From: Psychrobacter arenosus
Lineage (GTDB): Bacteria > Pseudomonadota > Gammaproteobacteria > Pseudomonadales > Moraxellaceae
Reading direction: 5' to 3'
Assembly: GCF_904848165.1 (NCBI RefSeq)
Contig: NZ_LR884459.1
Span: 1 to 64,000 of the forward strand
DNA: 64,000 nt
Every line of letters begins with the position of its first letter. Position 1 is the stretch's first letter. Positions 57,800 through 64,000 of the stretch are shown one piece after another. The notes under the pieces were generated by a model. It was given only the letters and a program-made list of their open reading frames with translations. It was not told where the DNA came from and did not search any database. The position numbers and the translations under genes were made by a program.

Positions 57800-57883
57800 T
57801 GCGTGGGTAAGGCTTTTTGATGCGTGGGTAAGGCTTTTTGATGCGTGGGTAAGGCTTTTTGATGCGTGGGTAAGGCTTTTTAT
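57800..57883. repeat. 21-bp tandem repeat next to the pilZ terminator
   Basis: The unit TGCGTGGGTAAGGCTTTTTG plus A is repeated four times without a gap at 57800, 57821, 57842 and 57863; the last copy is degenerate at its end. Each unit ends in a GGCTTTTT similar to the terminator tail just before the array. Confidence 0.9.
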
Positions 57884-57945
57884 GGTGTGGGTGAAGTAGG
57901 CAGTTATGAGAACAGTTTTGCTAATGAGCTATGGTTTAGTAAGTA

Positions 57946-58983
57946 TCAATAACGAGAAGGGACATACATATCATCAGGGATAGGCTCACGATAGTATTCT
58001 TCATCGCGCTTTCTATCAGGCAGTGCAACTTCATCTCGAGGGACCTCAGTGTAAGGAATTTGCTCGAGTAAATGGGCAATACAATTCAGCCGTGCGCGTT
58101 TTTTGGTATCACCTTCGACTACCCACCAAGGTGCTTCTGGAATATGAGTACGCTCAAACATGGTTTCTTTAGCCTTGGTATAGTCTTCCCAACGGCGACG
58201 AGACTCCAAATCCATCGGTGATAGTTTCCACTGTTTTAACGGGTCATGAATACGGCTTAGGAAGCGAGAGTGCTGCTCCTCATCGGTAATCGAAAACCAG
58301 TATTTAATCAGGCGAATCCCAGAGCGTACCAACATGCGCTCAAATTCAGGCACGGATTGAAAAAATTCCTCGTATTGCTCATCGCTGCAAAAACCCATAA
58401 CCTTTTCTACCCCAGCGCGGTTATACCAGCTGCGGTCGAATAGGACGATCTCGCCCGCTGCCGGGAGATGCGAGACGTAACGCTGGAAATACCATTGGCT
58501 TTGTTCGCGCTCTGTGGGGGCAGGTAGGGCAGCCACACGGCAGACGCGAGGGTTTAACCGTTGCGTGATACGTTTAATCGCACCACCTTTACCTGCAGAG
58601 TCCCGACCTTCAAAAATAACGACAATCCGTTCGCCTTTATCGACCACCCAGTCCTGCAGTTTAATCAACTCTTTTTGTAGACGCACCAACTCTCGAAAAT
58701 AGATCTGGCGAGCGAGTTTTTCTTGCTCATTAAGCGCTTGTCCCGTAAAGCGATAATCCTGAACATAGTCATCAATTTCGTTTTCTAGCTCTTCATCATA
58801 AGTATCGATGAGGTCTTGATGCATCTTACGACGTAACTCATCGTTATAAATTTCTTTTTCCATCCGCTGTACGAAGTTATCTTGTTTAGGAGGCGTTGAT
58901 TTAATATGGTCTTGGGCAGATAAGGCGTCTGATTCTTTAGTAAGTAAGGCGTCTATGTCCAGTGAGGTAGGGGTTTTCGACAT
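57946..58983 (-). CDS. ppk2: Polyphosphate kinase 2
   Basis: PPK2 transfers phosphate between polyphosphate and nucleoside diphosphates or monophosphates. The Walker A region IVVIFEGRDSAGKGGAIKRI (about 120-138) and Walker B IVLFDRSWYNRAGVEKVMGF (from about 179) are exact family hallmarks, as is ALPAPTEREQSQWYFQRYVS. The 345-residue protein has about 70 extra N-terminal residues that are charged and helical. The single kinase domain places it among the one-domain enzymes, which mostly use ADP or GDP. AGGAG lies before the ATG. It is a single gene, converging on pilZ. Confidence 0.93.
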   Translation of the reverse strand: MSKTPTSLDIDALLTKESDALSAQDHIKSTPPKQDNFVQRMEKEIYNDELRRKMHQDLIDTYDEELENEIDDYVQDYRFTGQALNEQEKLARQIYFRELVRLQKELIKLQDWVVDKGERIVVIFEGRDSAGKGGAIKRITQRLNPRVCRVAALPAPTEREQSQWYFQRYVSHLPAAGEIVLFDRSWYNRAGVEKVMGFCSDEQYEEFFQSVPEFERMLVRSGIRLIKYWFSITDEEQHSRFLSRIHDPLKQWKLSPMDLESRRRWEDYTKAKETMFERTHIPEAPWWVVEGDTKKRARLNCIAHLLEQIPYTEVPRDEVALPDRKRDEEYYREPIPDDMYVPSRY

Positions 58984-59302
58984 AATAGCTCCTATAAGAC
59001 GTCTGAATTTATGGTAGTTAGGGATAGACAGCTAATAATATTTAGCCTTAACCAATAGCGGGTTATACACTTGTTGCTTAGCATTTATTGATTCGTAATT
59101 CATCATAACATGGCTTAATGACAGCAAATTAACGCTACTATTATTTATTTTAGAGCAGAATCCTAGACTCTTTTACTATAATGTTCAGCCATAAAAAAAC
59201 CCCCTCCAACCTTAGTTAGAGAGGGTTTATGAGAGGAACTATTTTATTCTTAAAAAACATCTTGGAATAAATAGTCCTTAATAAGCCTTGTTTACCAAGG
59301 GC
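58984..59302. other. Intergenic region between the thiolase gene and ppk2
   Basis: Besides the thiolase terminator at 59193-59228, no gene or clear ppk2 promoter was found. A second smaller hairpin (AATAAGCC.TTG facing CAA.GGCTTATT) overlaps the thiolase stop codon at 59280-59308. Confidence 0.5.
59193..59228 (-). terminator. Terminator of the thiolase gene
   Basis: On the minus strand AAACCCTCTC pairs with GAGGGGGTTT and leads into seven T residues, about 75 bp beyond the thiolase stop. Confidence 0.8.
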
Positions 59303-61120
59303 TTATTTTTCTAGGATACAAGTTACGCCTTGGCCACCGGCAGCACAGATAGAAATCAAAGCACGGCCAGACCCTTTCTGATCTAGCATCTTAGCGGCTG
59401 AAGCTAGGATACGACCACCAGTAGCGGCAAATGGATGGCCTGCAGCTAGTGAAGAACCGTTGACGTTTAACTTGCTACGGTCGATTGAGCCTAGTGGGGC
59501 GTCTAGACCTAAACGCTCTTTACAGAAAGTTTCATCTTCCCAAGCGGCTAGAGTAGACAATACTTGTGAAGCAAAAGCTTCATGGATTTCGTAGAAGTCA
59601 AAGTCTTGTAAAGTTAGACCAGCACGCTCAAGCATACGCGGTACCGCATAAGCTGGCGCCATTAATAGGCCTTCTTTTTCACCTGATTTACCGATGAAAT
59701 CTACCGCTGCAGTTTCTTGATGTACAAGATAAGCTAGTGGTTTAAAGCCGTTGGCTGCTGCCCACTCATCGTTCGCTAGTAATACACAAGACGCACCATC
59801 AGTTAGTGGCGTAGAGTTAGCGGCAGTCATCGTTGGGTTAGCATTCTTTTTACCAAAAACAGGCTTTAGAGTAGCTAGCTTTTCTTTCTTAGTGTCCGGA
59901 CGCAGGTTGTTATCGCGAGTCAGACCTTTATAAGGGGTGATTAGGTCATCAAAGAAGCCTTCGTCATAAGCGCGCGCCAAGTTTTTATGGCTGTTAAACG
60001 CTAAGTCGTCTTGGTCTTCACGGCTGATATTCCACTCTAGCGTAGTGATCGCTTGATGGTCACCCATCGATAGACCAGTACGTGGCTCACCATTTTGTGG
60101 CGCATCAATCAACTCTTTAGGGTTGATGTTTAGCAGCGCTTTTAGACGGTCCTTATTGGTTTTAGCCGCGCCCAATTGGATTAGGGCTTTACGTAGGCCA
60201 TCACCCACAGCGATAGGGGCATCAGAAGTCGTATCTACGCCACCAGTGATAGCTGAATCGATGATACCTAAAGAGATTTTGTTGGCAGCAGCGAAAGTCG
60301 CTTGCAAGCCAGTACCACAAGCTTGTGAGATATCATAAGCTGGCGTGTGTGGGTCTAGGGCAGTGTTCAACGCCGCTTCACGGGTTAAATTTAAGTCACG
60401 GCTTAGCTTAAGTACGGCACCAGCGACGACTTCACCAACGCGCTTGCCTTGCAAGTCAAAGCGTTCTACCAAACCATTTAGCGCAGCGCTTAACATATCG
60501 ATGTTGCTAGCATTAGCGTAAGGACCATTAGAGCGAGCGAATGGAATACGGTTACCGCCTAGGATGGCTACAGGGACTTGACCGTTTCTAGAGGCTGATT
60601 TAGGAGCTGCTTGTACTTTAGTAGCAGTGTCTTTAGTAGCGTCTTTTTTAGCATCATCTTTCATAGTGTCTTCTTCTTTAGTGGTTGGTTTTTCAGGGGT
60701 TGCTGGTTTAGGGGTTGCGTTTTTAGCCTCTTCTTTTTTCGCCTCTGCTTTTGTAGCAGTAGTTGCTTTAGCGGCAGGCTTGGCCGTTTCTGGCTTGGCT
60801 GCTGTTGCTGTAGAATCAGTAGCTTTAGACTCAGTGGCTTTAGCAGCAGGTGCTTTAGTCTCAGTGGTTTTTTTATCTTCTGTTTTTTTCTCAGCCGCTT
60901 TGTTGTCTTGCGCTTTTTTAGCATTAGTCGCTTTGCCAGCTGCTTTGTCGTTAGTCTCTGACTGCTCGTTTAACACTTCTGACTTTAGCTCTGCAATCGA
61001 GTCAAAGTGAGCTTCAGTAGCCTGAGCTTTATTGTCACTAGTCTTAGCCGCTTCTTTGACCTCGTCACCTGCTTTAACTACGGTAGCGGCTATGACCGAA
61101 CTGTCTTTTTTATTACTCAT
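59303..61120 (-). CDS. Acetyl-CoA acetyltransferase (thiolase) with long N-terminal extension
   Basis: Thiolases cleave or join acyl chains with CoA. The core from about residue 181 shows PVAILGGNRIPFARSNGPYA, ISQACGTGLQATFAAANKIS with the nucleophilic Cys268, then GHPFAATGGRI with the His near 562 and ICAAGGQG with the second Cys near 592; all catalytic residues are present. The first 180 residues are a low-complexity tail rich in Lys, Ala, Thr and Glu, like histone H1-type tails. AAGGAA just before the ATG at 61120 supports translation of the tail. It is read divergently from a FabG-like gene; degradation of fatty acids or a biosynthetic thiolase role cannot be separated from the sequence. 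Confidence 0.88.
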   Translation of the reverse strand: MSNKKDSSVIAATVVKAGDEVKEAAKTSDNKAQATEAHFDSIAELKSEVLNEQSETNDKAAGKATNAKKAQDNKAAEKKTEDKKTTETKAPAAKATESKATDSTATAAKPETAKPAAKATTATKAEAKKEEAKNATPKPATPEKPTTKEEDTMKDDAKKDATKDTATKVQAAPKSASRNGQVPVAILGGNRIPFARSNGPYANASNIDMLSAALNGLVERFDLQGKRVGEVVAGAVLKLSRDLNLTREAALNTALDPHTPAYDISQACGTGLQATFAAANKISLGIIDSAITGGVDTTSDAPIAVGDGLRKALIQLGAAKTNKDRLKALLNINPKELIDAPQNGEPRTGLSMGDHQAITTLEWNISREDQDDLAFNSHKNLARAYDEGFFDDLITPYKGLTRDNNLRPDTKKEKLATLKPVFGKKNANPTMTAANSTPLTDGASCVLLANDEWAAANGFKPLAYLVHQETAAVDFIGKSGEKEGLLMAPAYAVPRMLERAGLTLQDFDFYEIHEAFASQVLSTLAAWEDETFCKERLGLDAPLGSIDRSKLNVNGSSLAAGHPFAATGGRILASAAKMLDQKGSGRALISICAAGGQGVTCILEK

Positions 61121-61858
61121 GGTTATTCCTTAAGTAGTAGTAAATAAATTGGCACTGATGAAATAGCAAGATTTTGCCACTTAGCAACAAACAATAGCTT
61201 GGCATAGCATGGCATTACTAAAGCCAGGCTAAAGCAATAGACAAACTAAAAGGCCATAGCGGTTATCTACAATGGCCTGAGAATAAGCCAACATAAGCTA
61301 CTAACCTGACCCTATTAAGTCTAAGGTGCAATAAAATGTCACTAGGTCTTAGCACTGGCTTTAGTAAAGCCGTTGTCAGTATAAAATCCTGCAAAACAAT
61401 TTTTGCCAAAAAATAAGTTTGTTATTAATGAAAAAAACAAAAATAAACTGATAAGTCAAATAATATAAAGTTATTAGTGATAAAATCACTTAGAACTAAG
61501 AGTTTCATTTTAGCACAACTTCGCTAAATGGCAATTACCAGTTAGTAACTCTTATTACTATTAGCCTGTCTGTGCTGTAATAAAATAGTGACTAGCTTTT
61601 TAGGGGTTTTACTGCTAGGCAGTAGGGTAAATAGCGTCGCTTTATTACTATCTCCCAAACTTTTAGGGAATTGACGTTACTCAATAGCTGTGTAGCTTTA
61701 CAACCCGTGTAAGTTCAAAAGGATAGGCTATAGAGAGCATGATGTATAAAGACTAGTGATGTAATAAATTTTGAGCGGGTTTTTTGCTCTTAAGTTTAGA
61801 GTAAGCGCCATAGCTGCTGTTAGTAAGCACCTATTGCGTTTTTTCACCACATAGTTAA

Positions 61859-61914
61859 TAGACAAGGGTTACTAGACAAGGTAATTGCTAGACAAGATAG
61901 TTACTAGACAAGGT
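61859..61914. repeat. Four AGACAAG direct repeats with 14-16 bp period
   Basis: AGACAAG starts at 61861, 61875, 61891 and 61907; three copies are preceded by CT. The spacing of about one and a half helical turns is regular. Confidence 0.75.
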
Positions 61915-61932
61915 TCACGCTTGTACGTGGGC

Positions 61933-61960
61933 TTGGTTATTCGTTATCATGCGTTATATT
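61933..61960 (+). promoter_or_regulatory. Candidate promoter of fabG
   Basis: TTGGTT (61933-61938), 16 bp, TATATT (61955-61960). A second pair, TTGACT (61963-61968), 18 bp, TCTTAT (61987-61992), lies just downstream. Either would give a short leader before fabG. Confidence 0.4.
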
Positions 61961-62044
61961 TTTTGACTGTAGATTATTATTTTTAGTCTTATTCATTTTT
62001 TTATTTCTCAATAAGTACGTTAATAAAACTGCAAAGGAGCATTT

Positions 62045-63445
62045 ATGTCAGATCGTTATGGTGATTTCATTCAATCTTCAATAGGCAAAAAAGTAGCTAA
62101 AAACTTAGGCCTACCGTTACCGGTTACCCTAGACCGTTTCGAGAGTGGTCAGCGTATTGTTCGTGGTAGCGTGTTAATAGGTAGCGCTGCTGGTGAAGAC
62201 AACCGTGTGCGTGAGGCAGTAGCTCATGTATTAGCCGACTTGCATGCTGAAGTGTATGTTAGCGATGATGCGACCGACACAGAAGCGCTAAACGAGATTG
62301 GTGTGGATGCCAAAGTTGCTAGCAGCACAGAAGACAAGTTTAAAGTATTGGTATTTGATGCCAGTAATATCAGCAACGCCGCTGAATTAAAGCAAATGTA
62401 TGAGTTCTTCCATCCGGTAGCTCGCCGCGTTGAGCAGTCAGGTCGTGTGATCGTGATTGGTCGTCCGCCAGAAGATATTACCGATATCGATACCGCTTTA
62501 GCCCAGCGCTCACTAGAAGGTTTTGTGAGATCTGTCGCCAAAGAATTTAAACGTGGTATTACGGCTCAGCTGGTTTATGTTGGCGAAGGCAATGAGAAGA
62601 ACCTAGATTCAACGCTGCGTTTCTTTAGCTCAGCGCGCTCAGCTTATGTTTCAGGTCAGGTCGTGCGTGTCAAAGCAGGCGAGGCGATCGATGTGGATTG
62701 GAATCAGCCATTAGCGGGTAAAACTATGCTAGTGACCGGGGCTAGCCGCGGTATTGGTGAAGCTATTGCTCGTGTCCTAGCGCGTGATGGCGCCCATGTT
62801 ATTTGCCTAGACGTGCCACAACAGCAGTCTGACTTACAGAAAGTCGCTGGTGAAATCAGTGGTTCTGTATTGACCGTCGATATCACAGCTGAAGATGCGG
62901 GCAAACAAATCGCTGCTGCGGCTACCAAACGTGGTGGCTTAGACGCTATCGTCCATAATGCTGGGGTTATCCGTGATAAGACGCTAGCGAACATGGATGA
63001 AAACAAGTGGGATATGGTCATCAACATTAACTTGGCGAGTATCGCAACTCTAAACCGCTACTTACTTGAGCAAAACTCGCTCAATGATAATGCACGTATC
63101 GTCTGTGTATCATCTATCGCAGGTATTGCGGGTAACAATGGTCAGACCAACTATGCTACCTCTAAAGCCGGAGTTATCGGTTTAGTAGACGCGACTGCCA
63201 AACAGTTTGCTACTGGCGGCGCTGGCATGACTATCAACGCAGTAGCACCTGGCTTTATCGAAACTGAAATGACCGCGAGCATTCCTTTCGCTATCCGTGA
63301 AGCCGGTCGTCGTATGAACTCTATGAGCCAAGGTGGTCTGCCTATCGATGTGGCAGAAACTATCGCTTGGATGGCTTCACCAGCATCAGGTGGTTTAAAC
63401 GGTAATATCGTTCGCGTCTGTGGTCAAAACCTATTGGGCGCTTAA
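62045..63445 (+). CDS. fabG: 3-oxoacyl-[acyl-carrier-protein] reductase, high-molecular-weight FabG type
   Basis: This enzyme reduces 3-oxoacyl chains with NAD(P)H. The 466-residue protein is almost twice the normal FabG length: residues 1-210 form an extra flavodoxin-like or Rossmann-like domain (SDRYGDFIQSSIGKKVAKNL at the start), and residues 215-466 form the reductase. The cofactor motif is MLVTGASRGIGEAIARVLAR, the active site IVCVSSIAGIAGNNG then NYATSKAGVIG (Ser, Tyr, Lys). This layout matches the mycobacterial FabG4-like type, which prefers longer acyl-CoA. AAAGGAGCA lies before the ATG. It is divergent from the thiolase gene, which suggests shared control of acyl-chain metabolism. 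Confidence 0.9.
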   Translation: MSDRYGDFIQSSIGKKVAKNLGLPLPVTLDRFESGQRIVRGSVLIGSAAGEDNRVREAVAHVLADLHAEVYVSDDATDTEALNEIGVDAKVASSTEDKFKVLVFDASNISNAAELKQMYEFFHPVARRVEQSGRVIVIGRPPEDITDIDTALAQRSLEGFVRSVAKEFKRGITAQLVYVGEGNEKNLDSTLRFFSSARSAYVSGQVVRVKAGEAIDVDWNQPLAGKTMLVTGASRGIGEAIARVLARDGAHVICLDVPQQQSDLQKVAGEISGSVLTVDITAEDAGKQIAAAATKRGGLDAIVHNAGVIRDKTLANMDENKWDMVININLASIATLNRYLLEQNSLNDNARIVCVSSIAGIAGNNGQTNYATSKAGVIGLVDATAKQFATGGAGMTINAVAPGFIETEMTASIPFAIREAGRRMNSMSQGGLPIDVAETIAWMASPASGGLNGNIVRVCGQNLLGA

Positions 63446-63546
63446 TGGCTTCTGGCAGGATTGACGCTATAAGAGTGGCTGGCAATAGTAGGCTGTCCTT
63501 ATAGTGACCTGCTCTTATATAGAAGCTTAATAGTAGCTTAGAATAA

Positions 63547-63568
63547 GTCGCCTACGGGCGGCTTTTTT
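63547..63568 (+). terminator. Terminator of fabG
   Basis: GTCGCC pairs with GGCGGC around a TACG loop, followed by six T residues, about 100 bp after the fabG stop. Confidence 0.75.
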
Positions 63569-64000
63569 ATCAAGTAGGCCTTTATTAGACCGTTAGCTAG
63601 TAGCGATTAATTTAATAGCAGTTAAATAGTCATTGCCTATCACCTAAAGATTAAGTGGATTTTAGTCACATAAAGTAATAAAAATCAGCTTACAATCGTA
63701 TACTCAATTTGTTTATGATAAACAATACCCCGTACGCAATAGGGGATAATAGAGATTGTAGGTTAAAAGTCTGCTGATTAGGGGGCTCTCCGTAAAGGTC
63801 TAATATTTGCTGCGCTGATTAACAAGGTGCTGATTTTAGATAATTTTTAAATTTAAAATAGCGCTGATAGTAACGCCTGCTCATTATTTGGTAAGCAAAT
63901 TTTACCAAGAGGTCTTTAACTTTGCCTTAGTAAAGCAATAAGGTAAGATAAAAGCCATTGGCTCACTATTAGGATTAACGGATAGCTTTAAAGCCTTGGC
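63569..64000. other. Gene-free right edge with two operator-like palindromes
   Basis: No coding region recognised. TTGTTTAT-G-ATAAACAA is a perfect palindrome at 63709-63725, next to a TATACT -10 candidate (about 63700). TTGGTAA and TTACCAA face each other at 63888-63908. The region probably precedes a regulated gene beyond the window. Confidence 0.6.

Larger units (their letters stand above)
61121..62044. other. 924-bp divergent region between the thiolase and fabG genes
   Basis: No gene seen in this AT-rich stretch. It holds the AGACAAG repeats at 61861-61913, a 15-bp perfect dyad AGTGAT-AAA-ATCACT at 61476-61490 and promoter candidates for fabG at 61933-61960 and 61963-61992. Confidence 0.6.

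Noticed and set aside
60611..61010. Ser/Phe- and Val/Ala-rich open frames antisense to the thiolase tail
   Set aside because: They are the complementary reading of a low-complexity Lys/Ala-rich coding stretch and have no supporting features.

Overview
This 64-kb window is chromosomal DNA from a gammaproteobacterium of the Moraxellaceae, most probably Psychrobacter (inference from protein style, moderate AT content and the gene pairings; no search was run). Almost every gene is a housekeeping or envelope gene. No insertion sequence, CRISPR array, rRNA or tRNA gene was seen. The left edge holds the tail of a phage-type papain-like protein next to the tmRNA gene.

Layout: (1) 1-2.5 kb: phage-type gene fragment, ssrA with promoter and terminator, then the rpsF-rpsR-rplI ribosomal operon on the minus strand. 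(2) 2.6-10.4 kb: a GYF/RDD membrane protein, ppsA and its divergent regulator ppsR, a small lipoprotein, and sthA. (3) 10.5-17 kb: a minus-strand tripartite exporter (TolC-like, HlyD-like, two ABC-2 permeases) with no ATPase gene. (4) 17.4-22.8 kb: glpK, a glycine-zipper protein, an endonuclease/exonuclease/phosphatase-fold protein and a TetR regulator. (5) 22.9-35.1 kb: five co-directional secreted or surface proteins, including a 1787-residue protein with DUF11 and SdrD-B-like domains and a probable C-terminal outer-membrane barrel. (6) 35.7-41.9 kb: aceE-aceF, a small zinc-ribbon/TM protein and a voltage-gated-type K+ channel. (7) 42-46.7 kb: TerD-like protein, WYL regulator and Lon-like protease, all minus strand. 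(8) 47.2-57.8 kb: rsmG, parA, parB, exbB/exbD-like genes, msbA, lpxK, kdsB, holB, pilZ. (9) 58-63.6 kb: ppk2, a thiolase with a long lysine/alanine-rich N-terminal extension, and a high-molecular-weight fabG read divergently from it.

Functional links: ppsA/ppsR control PEP synthesis; aceE/aceF feed acetyl-CoA; the thiolase and FabG act on acyl chains. msbA, lpxK and kdsB build and export lipid A-Kdo, with an ExbB/ExbD-type energiser just upstream. The most distinctive region is the 12-kb surface-protein cluster, where two of the proteins share a C-terminal domain with two conserved cysteines. A second recurring trait is long low-complexity N-terminal extensions on otherwise ordinary enzymes and transporters (thiolase, ABC-2 permease, SthA, MsbA). 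Several start codons were moved from the longest possible frame to internal codons with a better ribosome binding site.
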